NCBI GenBank assembly: GCA_017443945.1
Contig: JAFSXS010000021.1
Coordinates: 1-64,000, forward strand
DNA from: Synergistaceae bacterium
GTDB lineage: Bacteria; Synergistota; Synergistia; Synergistales; Aminobacteriaceae
DNA: 64,000 bases
Reading direction: 5' to 3'
Positions within the stretch are counted from its first letter, which is position 1. The number at the start of each line of letters is the position of its first letter. Under the pieces are notes generated by a model. The model was not told the origin of the DNA, searched no databases, and worked only from the letters and a program-made list of their open reading frames with translations. Positions 27,325 to 37,243 of the stretch are shown piece by piece. Made by a program: the position numbers and the translations under genes.

Positions 27325-28305
27325 TTAATTTACATAGAAATTTTTTAGATACTTCGCGAACATATAATCATTCATGTTACGAAATTCTTTAACGCGCTCG
27401 AAATTATCAAGTACGGCCGGGAGTCTGCGTTCATATTCAGCTGGTGTGCATTGCTGTAAAACTTTTTCGATATTTTCTGCGTCCTTGACTGAAATATTTA
27501 TTATTCCGTCGGGATTGAAGAATTTATGAATCTCTGTCGCACCCAAATAAACGGGTATAGTCTCGGCAGCAAAACAATTTGTAATTTTTTCCGTGAAGAA
27601 ATAAGGCGTTATGTCATTCTCGATTATGATTGAATATCTATATTTCTGTAAAGTTATTTCAGGCGGAACTAATGCCCCCCCGTCAAATGTCCCGTAAGCG
27701 TCTGCAAGCCCTTCATCCCTGCATTTGAACGCTAAAGCCTTCCGCAGTAAATGTAGTTCACATGATTTCTTGTAAGACGAGAGAATCGAAATATTTTTAT
27801 CCTTGTGCAAATAATTATCCCGTGAAAGTTTAACGCTCTTGTCAACTTCCCCGTACCAGTAATTAGCACCGAACGGCACAAGACGGGCATTATTTATCTT
27901 CTCAAGTATTTCACTGTCAAATGTGAAGATTAAATCAAATTCGTTCTCAAAATATTTTTTCTCGCGCAAATATTTCTTGTAAAATTCGGGCTTAATTGCA
28001 CGTGACTCTATTAACATCGCGAATCTTTTATCAGGACTGCCGACGAGATTAAATGCTTCATCATGGCTGTAAAAATGAGTCTTCAGCGCAAAATTATATC
28101 TGTCCCAGTAAATATATTGCGGCTCTCGTCCTGAATATGGGTCATGCGCCGACGAATCGTCAGACAGAAAAAATACATGCAATTTTTCACCGTGAGAGTT
28201 ATAAATTTCCGGCGGTTCGGAGCTCATCGGGTCTTTGCGGTTGTAATAAGGCGTGAAATATAAATATTTTCTCGTGAACTTCTCAATCTCTGACAATAAC
28301 GACAA
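27325..28305 (-). CDS. GT10-family (alpha-1,3-fucosyltransferase-like) glycosyltransferase, copy A
   Basis: A 326-residue cytoplasmic transferase. The GT10 signature is clear near residue 230: RYSIIIENDITPYFFTEKITN, then AETIPVYLGATEIHKFF. Such enzymes transfer fucose from GDP-fucose to a surface glycan; the true acceptor is unknown and other deoxysugars are possible. It is a close tandem paralogue of the next gene (long identical stretches such as the HKDKNISILSS and CTPAEYERRLPAVLDNFERVK regions). Start TTG behind GGAGG at the end of copy B. At the place where copy B has twelve G it carries only seven, so it is less prone to slip. Confidence 0.88.
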   Translation of the reverse strand: MSLLSEIEKFTRKYLYFTPYYNRKDPMSSEPPEIYNSHGEKLHVFFLSDDSSAHDPYSGREPQYIYWDRYNFALKTHFYSHDEAFNLVGSPDKRFAMLIESRAIKPEFYKKYLREKKYFENEFDLIFTFDSEILEKINNARLVPFGANYWYGEVDKSVKLSRDNYLHKDKNISILSSYKKSCELHLLRKALAFKCRDEGLADAYGTFDGGALVPPEITLQKYRYSIIIENDITPYFFTEKITNCFAAETIPVYLGATEIHKFFNPDGIINISVKDAENIEKVLQQCTPAEYERRLPAVLDNFERVKEFRNMNDYMFAKYLKNFYVN

Positions 28306-28311
28306 ATTAAT

Positions 28312-29352
28312 TTATTCCTCCTCAGCAAAATATTCTTTCAGACAGTTTATATATACCCAGTCCCATATTTGAGAATATTGCTTTACACGCTCGAAATTGT
28401 CAAGTACGGCCGGGAGTCTGCGTTCATATTCAGCTGGTGTGCATTGCTGTAAAACTTTTTCCAGATTGTCGAGATCGTTTATTGAAATAGTTATTATTCC
28501 GTCGGGATTGAAAAATTTATGAATTTCCGTCGCGCCCAAATAAATTGGTATAGTCTCGGCAGCAAAACAATTTGTAATTTTTTCCGTGAAGAAATACGGC
28601 GTTATATCGTTTTCGATTATGATCGAATATCTATATTTTTCCAGAGTTCGTTCCGGCTGAACGTATCCCCCCCCCCCCTCCGTAGAATCTGCAAATGTCC
28701 CGTAAGCATCCGCAAGTTTTTCATTTCTGCACTTGAACGCTAAAACCTTTCGCAGTCTATGCAGCTCGCAAAATTCTTTATCAGACGAGAGAATCGAAAT
28801 ATTTTTATCCTTGTGCAAATAATTATCCCGTAAAAGTTTAACGCTTTTATCAATCTTCCCATACCAGAAACAGGCGCAAAACGGTGCAAATTTTGCATTA
28901 TTTATACTGCTGAGGATGTCATAATCATAAGTAAATACAGCGTCAAAATTGTTCTCGAAATAACTTTTTTCGCGCAAGTATTCAGCGTAAATTTTCGGTG
29001 CTATAGCTTTTGACTCGATTAAGACTGCAAATTTTTTATCAGGACTGCCTACAGGTTTAAATGCAAGCTCCCTGCTATAAAAATGCGTCTTGAGGCCGTA
29101 ATTATATCTGTCCCATATAAAATAATGCGGGGACCTAGACCAAGATATATGATAAGGATCGTGCGCAAAATCACTGTCAGATATAAAGAAAACTTTCATT
29201 TTTTCTCCGCATGAATTATATATTTCCGGATAATTTGAATTTATGTCATGATACCTGTTATAAAACGGTGTGAACCCGATATATTTATAATGAGCTTCGT
29301 CGAGTATATGCAATAATTTTGCCTTAATTCTTGATTTGATTGACCTAAACAA
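28312..29352 (-). CDS. GT10-family glycosyltransferase, copy B, with poly-G tract (probably phase-variable)
   Basis: A 346-residue paralogue of copy A. It carries the same IENDITPYFFTEKI and IPIYLGATEI motifs. Its frame runs through a homopolymer of twelve G (28667-28678 on the plus strand as C), encoding four glycines around residues 225-228, just before the donor-binding signature. The present length keeps the gene in frame (ON); loss or gain of one G would remove the catalytic end. G-tract control of fucosyltransferases is established in Helicobacter pylori. Start TTG 29352 behind AAGGAGG. The two genes are 6 bp apart and probably cotranscribed. Confidence 0.88.
   Translation of the reverse strand: MFRSIKSRIKAKLLHILDEAHYKYIGFTPFYNRYHDINSNYPEIYNSCGEKMKVFFISDSDFAHDPYHISWSRSPHYFIWDRYNYGLKTHFYSRELAFKPVGSPDKKFAVLIESKAIAPKIYAEYLREKSYFENNFDAVFTYDYDILSSINNAKFAPFCACFWYGKIDKSVKLLRDNYLHKDKNISILSSDKEFCELHRLRKVLAFKCRNEKLADAYGTFADSTEGGGGYVQPERTLEKYRYSIIIENDITPYFFTEKITNCFAAETIPIYLGATEIHKFFNPDGIITISINDLDNLEKVLQQCTPAEYERRLPAVLDNFERVKQYSQIWDWVYINCLKEYFAEEE
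28667..28678. repeat. homopolymer of 12 C/G inside a glycosyltransferase gene
   Basis: The plus strand reads TAT, twelve C, then TCC. It is the longest G/C homopolymer in the window and lies in the coding sequence of GT10 copy B. The matching site in copy A (27675-27681) has seven C. Long G/C homopolymers mutate by slipped-strand mispairing. Confidence 0.9.
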
Positions 29353-29369
29353 ATTTTTACCTCCTTACA

Positions 29370-29414
29370 AATAAATAAAGCACCCTCGGAAAAAATTTTT
29401 TCTCCCGAAGATGC
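29370..29414 (-). terminator. terminator downstream of glgC
   Basis: On the minus strand GCATCTTCGG (29405-29414) pairs with CCGAGGGTGC (29380-29389), two G-U pairs included; an A6/T6 tract lies between them and can extend the stem. TTTATTTATTTG follows. It separates the glycogen operon from the GT10 pair. Confidence 0.8.
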
Positions 29415-29438
29415 CCGCGAATCTCATAAAATTTTTTG

Positions 29439-30767
29439 TTAGCCCATTGTGTCCCAGCTCTGAGCCTCTTCAAGTGAGTCAGCGCCGGTTAAATATAATT
29501 CTTTGGGCACGCCTGCGACGACAATTCCGGATTTCGGGTCGACGTAATAATTTTTCGCGTCAAGTTCCGGATCCTCGCCTATTACAGTGCCGTCCGGGAT
29601 AATATTATGACCGTCAATTATTGCGCGTTTGATTCTGCAATTTTTGCCGATTACAACATCATGGCCGATGATACTTTGTTCGACGACGCTTCCAGCCTGA
29701 ACGAGACAATTTCTCGCGAGAACTGAATTAGACACATCTGCGCCGAAAATCCTGCTGCCTTCTGATAACATGACTCGATTAATATTACAAGGGTGGCCGC
29801 TGTCAGGATAACAATATGAAGGCGGATCACCATAAGACACAGTGCGAATCGGCCACATTGGATTATAAAGCGTCATTTCTGACTCGTGTCCGATTAATTC
29901 CATATGAGCCTGCCAATAAGCATAAAGAGTCCCTACGTCGCGCCAATAGGGTTTATCAGTTCTCCACTGATGTATTAATTCTGTCTCTGCGCTTGGGTGC
30001 GGCAAAACGTTCGTCGAGAAGTCATAAGCACATACTTTCATGCCGTGTGCTACAAGATCGGGGATAATGTCTTTTCCGAAATCGTGGCTAGTTTCTTCCT
30101 TCATTGCGTCCTGAGTGAGTGAGTCTTCAAGTACTTTGCGCTCAAAAACGTAATTGCCCATTGATACATAACTATAGCCGGGCTTGTCGGGAATTTCGGG
30201 CGGATTCTTTGGCTTCTCCATGAACTCAAGTATGCGGCCTTTGCTGTCTGTCTTGATACAGCCGAATTGATTCGCTTCTTCGACCGGTACGACATTAGCT
30301 GCGATTGTTACATCTGCGTGCTGCGCCATGTGCCACGCGATCATTTGATCAACGTCCATTTTGTAAATATGATCTGCGGCAAAGATACAGACTCTATCAG
30401 CCCTGTAACGCGTAATCATGTGCAAAGCCTGATAAACTGCGTCTGCTGTGCCTTGGAACCAGTGTTCACCGCTCCACATCTGCGCCGGTATCGTCGTAAC
30501 GAAGAAATCACGACCCCTCATTGCTCCGCCGAACTGCCAGCCGCGTTCGATATGCTCGCTCAAAGACTGACTCTTGAACTGGGTTAAGACGTAAACGGAA
30601 TAAATCCCGCTGTTAATTAAATTGGAGAGTGCAAAATCAATGATACGATACTTTGCGGCGAAGTAAACTGCAGGCTTTGCGCGATAACGTGTAAGCGGCA
30701 TTAATCGCTCGCCCTTGCCTCCTGCGAGAACGATGCCTAACACTCTTCCGTGTTTGCCTGTGTACAT
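29439..30767 (-). CDS. glgC: glucose-1-phosphate adenylyltransferase
   Basis: A 442-residue enzyme that makes ADP-glucose from glucose-1-phosphate and ATP, the regulated step of glycogen synthesis. N-terminal VLAGGKGERLMPLT binds nucleotide; KPAVYFAAKYRIIDF is the allosteric/activator region; the C-terminal part has the left-handed beta-helix pattern (SRIFGADVSNSVL, GHDVVIGKNCRIKRAII). It follows glgA in the operon, with an AGGAGG before the ATG. Length is slightly above the usual roughly 400-430. Confidence 0.95.
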   Translation of the reverse strand: MYTGKHGRVLGIVLAGGKGERLMPLTRYRAKPAVYFAAKYRIIDFALSNLINSGIYSVYVLTQFKSQSLSEHIERGWQFGGAMRGRDFFVTTIPAQMWSGEHWFQGTADAVYQALHMITRYRADRVCIFAADHIYKMDVDQMIAWHMAQHADVTIAANVVPVEEANQFGCIKTDSKGRILEFMEKPKNPPEIPDKPGYSYVSMGNYVFERKVLEDSLTQDAMKEETSHDFGKDIIPDLVAHGMKVCAYDFSTNVLPHPSAETELIHQWRTDKPYWRDVGTLYAYWQAHMELIGHESEMTLYNPMWPIRTVSYGDPPSYCYPDSGHPCNINRVMLSEGSRIFGADVSNSVLARNCLVQAGSVVEQSIIGHDVVIGKNCRIKRAIIDGHNIIPDGTVIGEDPELDAKNYYVDPKSGIVVAGVPKELYLTGADSLEEAQSWDTMG

Positions 30768-30799
30768 GAAATTAAACCTCCTTCATAATTTATAGCAAC

Positions 30800-30830
30800 G
30801 CCCCCTGTAAAAAATTTCTTCACAAGAGGC
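30800..30830 (-). other. possible intercistronic hairpin between glgA and glgC
   Basis: On the minus strand GCCTCTTGT and ACAGGGGGC can form nine pairs with three G-U pairs. No T-run follows, so it is not a standard terminator. It could stabilise or attenuate the mRNA. The evidence is weak. Confidence 0.3.
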
Positions 30831-30849
30831 ATTTTTTCACATAATTTAT

Positions 30850-32310
30850 TTACTGCATTAAATCCTCGTACATTGCTCTATATAAACCGGCTGATTTGTT
30901 CCATGTGAAATCTTCGCTCATTCCTTCGAGCATTATTTTCTGCCATGCGTCTTTGTTGTAATAACGTTCGATAGCGCGCCTCAATGCCCACATCATTCCG
31001 TCAACATCGCAGGTTAAGAAAGTAAAGCCGTTCCCGCCTTCGGGTCTGTCAACGTCAAAAACTGTATCACGAAGACCGCCAACCTCACGCACAACAGGTA
31101 CAGTACCATAACGCATTGAAATCATCTGCGACAATCCGCAAGGTTCAAATACTGACGGCATCAAGAAAATATCTCCGCCCGCGTACATTAAGTGCGATAA
31201 AGGCTCGTCATAACCTTTGAATAATTTAATGCTGCCGGGGTTAGCTTCTGCTGCCTGCATAATTCCGTTTTCGATCCAGTCCTGGCCGGAACCAAGAATC
31301 AATAATTTTGCGCCGGTCTCTGCGATCTGATGTGCTGCATTAAATACCATGTCAAAGCCTTTTTGCTCAACGAGTCTACTCACGCACACAATAACAGGAG
31401 CGTCTGTGTTCTCGTCAAATCCTGCACGCTTCAATAATTCCCTCTTGCAGGCTGCTTTACCCTTGAGATCCTTTACTGAAAATTTTGCGGGGATTGCTTT
31501 ATCGCCGTTAGGATCCCAGAATTTAGTATCAAGTCCGTTAATTATGCCTCGTAATTTGCTGCGCTGCTGATAGAGAATCCCGGATAATTCACGCGTTGAC
31601 TCATAAGTCTGAATCTCATTCGCATAAGTCGGTGATACTGTGCTTACTGCTGTTGCTGCCACGATTCCGCCTTTGAGCAAATTAATTTGTCCGTAAAATT
31701 CCATCGTTGACGAACTAAAGCTCCAAGGTTCGAGTCCGGACGCTTCCAAGAATGGCGAGGGTTCAAATATTCCCTGATAGGCGACATTGTGAAGAGTCAT
31801 GATGCTTTTCTCGCCGGTCTGCCGGTAGTGTCTATGCCAAGCTAAAGCACACGGAAGAAAAGCGCTCGTCCAGTCGTGGCAGTGATAAATATCGGGCACC
31901 CAGTCAATAACGTCCTTCAGCTCTAATGCCTGCATACAAAAAACAGCAAACGGTGAAGCAGTCCAGAAATTTAATTGCGACGGGTACATATCGCCCGAAT
32001 AATCCTCAGCTTTGAGAAAATATGTAGTTACGCCGTTGACATCAGCTTTGATTATTTCTGCTGAATGAATGCGCCAATCGTAAGCCGCGTAAACTTTTTT
32101 TCTCATTGTTGTTGTCTTAACGCCTGAAGCCGCGACTCTTTCAAGAACTCCGGGCCATGCAGGAGTAACAACTCTTACATCAACGCCCGCCTGACATAAT
32201 GCTTTAGGCAGAGAACCCGCCACATCGCCAAGCCCGCCGACCTTCGAGAAGGGTGCAAGCTCTGTCGATACAAATAAAACTTTTATTCCACTACCGTTTT
32301 TAACAGCCAT
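30850..32310 (-). CDS. glgA: glycogen synthase (ADP-glucose)
   Basis: A 486-residue GT5 enzyme that extends alpha-1,4-glucan from ADP-glucose. The N-terminal KVGGLGDVAGSLPKAL is the ADP-glucose-binding KxGGL motif; VSRLVEQKGFDMV and EPCGLSQMISMRYGTVPVVREVGGLRDTV are the C-terminal GT-B blocks. Length is standard. It lies between glgP and glgC, in one operon order glgP-glgA-glgC. Confidence 0.97.
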   Translation of the reverse strand: MAVKNGSGIKVLFVSTELAPFSKVGGLGDVAGSLPKALCQAGVDVRVVTPAWPGVLERVAASGVKTTTMRKKVYAAYDWRIHSAEIIKADVNGVTTYFLKAEDYSGDMYPSQLNFWTASPFAVFCMQALELKDVIDWVPDIYHCHDWTSAFLPCALAWHRHYRQTGEKSIMTLHNVAYQGIFEPSPFLEASGLEPWSFSSSTMEFYGQINLLKGGIVAATAVSTVSPTYANEIQTYESTRELSGILYQQRSKLRGIINGLDTKFWDPNGDKAIPAKFSVKDLKGKAACKRELLKRAGFDENTDAPVIVCVSRLVEQKGFDMVFNAAHQIAETGAKLLILGSGQDWIENGIMQAAEANPGSIKLFKGYDEPLSHLMYAGGDIFLMPSVFEPCGLSQMISMRYGTVPVVREVGGLRDTVFDVDRPEGGNGFTFLTCDVDGMMWALRRAIERYYNKDAWQKIMLEGMSEDFTWNKSAGLYRAMYEDLMQ

Positions 32311-32342
32311 TTACTACTATTACATTCCTTTCACTGCAAAAA

Positions 32343-34085
32343 TTACATGCCCCTGAAGTCGATAGAATACGCTTTTGCTGCATACTCTCTGACGACTCTG
32401 TGTGTGTTGAAGAAACTTGCGTCAAGGGCGATAGTATGCCTCATCATATCAACCCACTTGTCATGATTATTGTAGTACGTGGGGATAACTTTTTTCTCTA
32501 ATTTTTCGTAGAGATCTATTGCGTCAAGATTTTCATCATAATGCGCGTCTGCCTGAGTCTCCGTAGGTTCCGGGCCGATTGACCAGCCTGTAACGTCTTC
32601 GATCCAACCTTCAATCCACCAACCGTCAAGCACTGAGAAATTCATAATGCCGTTCATTGCGCATTTCATTCCGCTTGTGCCGCTTGCTTCTCTGGGTCTC
32701 ATGGGAGTATTGAGCCAAACGTCAACGCCTTGAGTCAAAAGCGACGCAATTTCCATATTGTAATTATCAATAAATATAATTGGAATATCTTCGCCGAATT
32801 CACGTCCGGCCTTGCGAATTTTCTGCAATAATTTTTTGCCGCCGTCATCGTGGGGGTGAGATTTGCCCGCGAAAATAAATTGTACTTTACCGCCTGCAAT
32901 TTTCTTGAGTCTCGCTACATCAGTTAATAATAAATCAGCGCGCTTGTATGTTGCTGCACGTCTTGCAAAGCCCAGAGTCAATTTATTCGGGTCTAACTGT
33001 ACGCCGTTTGTCTCTAAGACTCTTGCAAATAATCTCATCTTTGAAGCCTGATGTGCTGCCCATAATTCTTCTTTTGGAATCGTCAGAGCCTGAACGAGTC
33101 TGCCCGGATCTAATTCCCAACCGGGTATGTGCTTATTATAAAGTTTGCGGACTCCTGAACTTATCCATGTTGTAGGGTGAATGCCGTTAGTTATCCAGTC
33201 TACAGTTTCCATATTGAACATTGCATTACTTACTTCTGCGTGCTTCTTCGCGACTCCGTTTACGTAACGGCTGTAACGCAAGCCCAATTCAGTCATTGAT
33301 ACACCGGGCATATTCGGCATCATGCGTCTAATAGTTGCGAGTGCGTCATCGGGGAAGACCTGATCAATTAATCCAAACTCGAAATAATCATGTCCTGCAG
33401 GTACGGGAGTATGAGTCGTAAATACAACCTGTTCGCGAATTCTGTCGGGATCATAATAACCAAGTTCGCGCATTAATTCGAGAGTTAAGAATCCTGCGTG
33501 GCCTTCATTAAGGTGGAACGTGTCAATATTCATATAGCCAAGTGCACGGAGCATTCTCAAGCCTCCGACACCTAAAATAAATTCTTGGCAGAGTCTATAA
33601 CGATTGTCGCCGCCGTAGAGATACCAGCAAAGTTTTCTGTCATCCGGGTGGTTAGGCTCGAAATCTGTATCAAGGAAATAAATCGGTAACGGATAACCAG
33701 TCGCGCCGATGCACTCATAGACCCAGACACCAACTTGAATTTCACGACCTTGAATCGTTATAGATATTCTGTTAGGTAATAGAGTCAATTCTTTCGATGG
33801 ATCCCAGACAACGGGCTTTTCTTTCTGCCAATCGTCCTGATTAAATTCTTGAACAAAATAACCTTTGCGATATAAGAGCGTTACTCCGGCCATAGGGACT
33901 CCGAGATCAGCGGCACTCTTGAGAATATCGCCCGCTAAGACGCCAAGTCCTCCGGAATAAGTAGGAATCGACTCTTTTAGTCCGACTTCCATTGAGAAGT
34001 AGGCTACAGGTCGGAAGGCGGGATCATTTTCCATCAGCGTGCGGAGAGAATTTCCGAGATCGCTTCTGTGTAGTCTTTGTATCAT
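32343..34085 (-). CDS. glgP: alpha-glucan (glycogen/maltodextrin) phosphorylase, short form
   Basis: A 580-residue GT35-family enzyme releasing glucose-1-phosphate from alpha-glucan. Conserved parts: AYFSMEVGLKESIPTYSGGLGVLAGD, FHLNEGHAGF, TNGIHPTTW, GFARRAATYKRADLL and the PLP-lysine region EASGTSGMKCAMNG. It is much shorter than E. coli GlgP (about 800 residues) and belongs to the compact group found in many anaerobes and archaea. It is first in the operon, with AAAGGAGC before the ATG. No branching enzyme (glgB) or debranching enzyme is in view. Confidence 0.94.
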   Translation of the reverse strand: MIQRLHRSDLGNSLRTLMENDPAFRPVAYFSMEVGLKESIPTYSGGLGVLAGDILKSAADLGVPMAGVTLLYRKGYFVQEFNQDDWQKEKPVVWDPSKELTLLPNRISITIQGREIQVGVWVYECIGATGYPLPIYFLDTDFEPNHPDDRKLCWYLYGGDNRYRLCQEFILGVGGLRMLRALGYMNIDTFHLNEGHAGFLTLELMRELGYYDPDRIREQVVFTTHTPVPAGHDYFEFGLIDQVFPDDALATIRRMMPNMPGVSMTELGLRYSRYVNGVAKKHAEVSNAMFNMETVDWITNGIHPTTWISSGVRKLYNKHIPGWELDPGRLVQALTIPKEELWAAHQASKMRLFARVLETNGVQLDPNKLTLGFARRAATYKRADLLLTDVARLKKIAGGKVQFIFAGKSHPHDDGGKKLLQKIRKAGREFGEDIPIIFIDNYNMEIASLLTQGVDVWLNTPMRPREASGTSGMKCAMNGIMNFSVLDGWWIEGWIEDVTGWSIGPEPTETQADAHYDENLDAIDLYEKLEKKVIPTYYNNHDKWVDMMRHTIALDASFFNTHRVVREYAAKAYSIDFRGM

Positions 34086-34414
34086 GTAAATTAATTAGCT
34101 CCTTTCCGGTTTGTTAAAAGCAGACGGGCGAAATGATGTAGATTTTTACTCCCGGCTACAATTATCACGCAAAAAATTTCGTCTTTGTCAATCATATTAT
34201 TGATAGTTTCGTCTGGTCATTATCTCATAAAACAAAGATTTTTGCGATAAAATGAATGCGTGAATAAATTTTTATTTGTCCGCGCGAGTCAGCCTCTCGA
34301 ACACGTTAAATTATACAAAATTTTTTTGTGAATGAGTGTATGATAAATTTTTGTTGCGATAAAAAAATTTTTTTCTCCGTGAATATTTATGAATGCACAA
34401 ATGAGTTAACGTTT

Positions 34415-34436
34415 TTGTAGTTGTAAATGTAGTTGT
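34415..34436 (-). repeat. dispersed CAACTAC direct-repeat element, copy 2 (in 34086-34544 gap)
   Basis: On the minus strand two CAACTAC half-sites separated by ATTTA, matching copies at 12893 and 59970. About 35 bases further along, an ACGGAGA plus A7/T7 tract is shared with copy 3. It lies about 330 bases upstream of the glgP start. The rest of this gap is A+T rich with no gene seen. Confidence 0.6.
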
Positions 34437-34544
34437 AAAAAATTTCTCTCTGACATGAAATTATTGCGTGAAAAGTTTATTGGAAAAATTATATCATGAT
34501 TCATCAGAGTCTGCGAAAAAGTGCGGATAATTCAGTTACAAGCA

Positions 34545-34583
34545 ATAAAACGAGAGAGCCTGCAAATCACTTAACAGACTCCA
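34545..34583 (-). terminator. terminator repeat, copy 1
   Basis: On the minus strand GGAGTCTG and CAGGCTCTC form a stem (34555-34583) followed by TCGTTTTATT. The stem and its loop match copies at 37595-37624 and 38336-38367 almost base for base. It marks the 3' end of the decayed operon. Confidence 0.7.
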
Positions 34584-34649
34584 ACGCGCAAAAATAAATA
34601 ATTCACTCCCAATGTGCGTGAATACCTTGACTCGGCCGCCAAGCTGCAA

Positions 34650-35701
34650 ATAGTGCGTATACTAACATTTTTGATTCTATCGTCTTCCTGATGAATCTTC
34701 AGCCATTCCATTTTATGAATATATCAATGCTATGTTTTCGGCCGTCTAAATTATATTTTTTCCCATTTCCTCAATTAAGAGTGCTACAAAGATAGACTCT
34801 CGTACAGCAAAAATAATCGTGCAGACTCCGACAAATTAATGACCTCATTTATATTACTCGCCGAACCTGTAAATATTTTTCCCCGCCGAAAATCTGCCAT
34901 AAAATCGTCTATCGTTCTGGGCATAGCTTTTTTTTTCGCAGAGCAATAATTATTACAAAACTAGCGATTGTTAATATTTCTGACAAAACAAAGGCTGTCC
35001 ATACTTCTATATCACCGTAGACCATGCCGAAAATTAATCCAAGCAGACAGACAAATAATAAATTTTCCAAGAATGATGACATATAAGTCATTTTCAGGAC
35101 ATTGACTCGCAAATAATATTTCTGAAATAGCGTATAAGGGCAAGTACCAAATATAAATTCTAAGTGCTGTAACCGCTGCTGTAAAAACTTTTACGTCTTC
35201 AACGATAAATAGACTCACAAAAAAGGGGGCTGCCCAGCAAGTTATAACAGCTGTTAATAAAGTTATAAGCAGACTTTCAATGAGTGAAATTTTTAATAGA
35301 CTTTGCAGAGAATCTTTATCGCGCTCTCCGGAAAAAACGCCGGACATCGTGAGTGCAAAAATATTGTTCAACGAGTTAAGGACAGCAAATGACGCTATAG
35401 CCGTTAAATGTGTTGTCATAAGCAAAATATGATTGAGGAAAAAATTTGTATCGCCTTGAACAAACGATCCGCCGCCAATGCCAGCCATGAAACATAAAAC
35501 GGACACAATTGCAGCCTGCATAGGAAGAAATAACAAAAGCGGAAGTCCCGGAGAAATTCCCCGCAGATAATCAGCAGACAAAGCGACAATTTCACCACTG
35601 CCGCCCAGTCAAACAGCAATATTTTCAGAGTAACAAAACAAGCCCGCTACTATGAATGATAACGGATGATTACAACACCATTCACTGTAGGCCGTGAGCA
35701 T
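34650..35701 (-). pseudogene. decayed MATE-family transporter with HATPase-like remnant
   Basis: Broken fragments on the minus strand. The central frame (35581 down to about 35100) reads SADYLRGISPGLPLLLFLPMQA and further membrane segments like the C-terminal half of a MATE exporter; upstream it is cut by an in-frame TGA at 35609-35611. Near 35100 the reading shifts frame and continues (MTYMSSFLENLLFVCLLG...ASFVIIIALRKKK) to 34909. Below that, out-of-frame stretches (INEVINLSESARLFLLYES; FVALLIEEMGKNII) resemble the start of a HATPase/anti-sigma-type domain. The N-terminal half of the transporter is missing. No complete product is possible. Confidence 0.65.
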
Positions 35702-35711
35702 ATCTTCTCAT

Positions 35712-37240
35712 TCTGTAAAATTAATGCTGTCTTGAAATAATTGCGCCGGAAAACTTCCCGGAGCTGGCATAAGACGGTGAATATTTCGCGCTAAATCTGC
35801 ACACTGGGGTATAAGTTCTTCAAGGCGTGAAGACAATTTCACGGACACTTCTTTCACGATTAGTAATTTGTCAAAGCCGGTCATACGCAAAATTTCATCT
35901 ATGTCACGTGAGTCATTGAGGCCATTATTTTATTTTGTATTTCCGGCGTATTCAAAAAGTGTGCAGGCTTTATTTGATACGGTGCGGTTTGTTCACGATA
36001 ACGGCGTAAATCACGATACAACAAATGCGTTTGCTGCATATTCCATAAAATTTTACAGTGGGAATCGTAATTGTTATTCTCCTGCTGCAAAAATGTGTCA
36101 AGTGAATCGGCTATAATTTCAGCTGATGTGTTGTGCAATTCCGTTAGCTCAATAGGTTCCAAAAGAATCGTTCATCTGCATAGAAGGCAAAATCTGCAAC
36201 ATTAAGCCCGTATTTGTCAGCTGTCTTGATTATGGCTTGATAAATGTCTCCTACATTAACTGACTGACCGACAAGAGCCGCTGATGTCATGAATTTAATG
36301 TAATGCCGCCGGTATATTTCCGCAATAGTCCGTATAAACACAGAATGAGTCATCACCGAAAGCTATTATTCTCTTCAGACTCGGCCAAACTCTTGACAAA
36401 ACTTTTGAATCGAATCCCGCACTAAATGCACGCATTAATTTGTCGGCTCTTTCTTTATCGCCGATTAAATGTCCTCTCATGCGCCAACGTCCAATGCAAA
36501 TGTAATTTCTCCACGTTCTATATCGTTACAGATGATTTCAAAATTTTTTTCCATGAAGGCCAGTGCTTCAACGATTCCCCATGTTAGACGGTGATATTAT
36601 GCTCAACTTCACGCTCTCTCAGCGCAAAAAGTACACGCAGATATAAAGTGTCTAATGCCTCAGAGGGAAATAACAGCTCTTCAGGTGTAGTAAATTTAGC
36701 GTGACTCCCATGCAAAGTGTTGCGCTCCTGCCAGAAAAATTCAGAGAGAATCACACCAGACAAAGAATTTAGTACCCCGCGATCCTTATAAGCACGAGGC
36801 TTAGGCAAACTTTCAAACAGGGTAAATCGCGTACAATATCGGTAAATGCTCTTACATACGGCTCTAAATGCTTTTGTGTAGTCTGTAATTGTATTAATGG
36901 AGCATAAGTGCTGTAAGATGATAACGGGACTCTGATTTGATAGCCTTCTGCTGACTGCAAGTCCGCAAAAAAGTAACGCTGCCCATAGTCAGTATTATTG
37001 TTATGCCTCAAAATTTCAAGAAGAGTCCCTTCACCGTTCCACATTGATTGTGTATGATGGCCTTTATCGAAATTTTCAGGGTGCAGAATGACTTCACACG
37101 AGATTTCGTAAAAAAGTTTTGCTTCTTGTTCCGTACATAATTTTATTGACTGGGAGCATGGGAATTTTGTGAATATACGGCTATAAATATTCCTTGTTTG
37201 CTTGACGGTCGACCAGTGTTAAATTTTTCGCGTTTATCAT
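35712..37240 (-). pseudogene. decayed GH3-like acyl-adenylating enzyme
   Basis: At least five fragments in shifting frames can be lined up in order: NNNTDYGQRYFF...VPLSSYSTYAPLI (about 37040-36880), EELLFPSEALDTLYLRVLFALREREVEHN (about 36700-36590), VWPSLKRIIAFGDDSFCVYT (about 36400-36330), a C-terminal LNVADFAFYADERFFW (about 36200) and tail fragments to 35712. The pattern fits bacterial GH3 proteins, relatives of plant auxin-amido synthetases (about 550 residues). A possible start is ATG 37240, directly after the GT2 remnant. Multiple frameshifts mean it is not functional. The family call is from pattern only. Confidence 0.6.
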
Positions 37241-37243
37241 GTT

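Noticed and set aside
28667-28678. Poly-C tract as a pure sequencing error
   Set aside because: The frame is intact across the tract and the paralogue also has a G-run there; length uncertainty remains and is noted in the finding.
35609-35611. In-frame TGA in the MATE remnant as selenocysteine or recoded Trp
   Set aside because: The same gene also has a frameshift and lacks its N-terminal half; neighbours are broken too, so decay is the simpler reading. Other genes in the window end normally in TGA.
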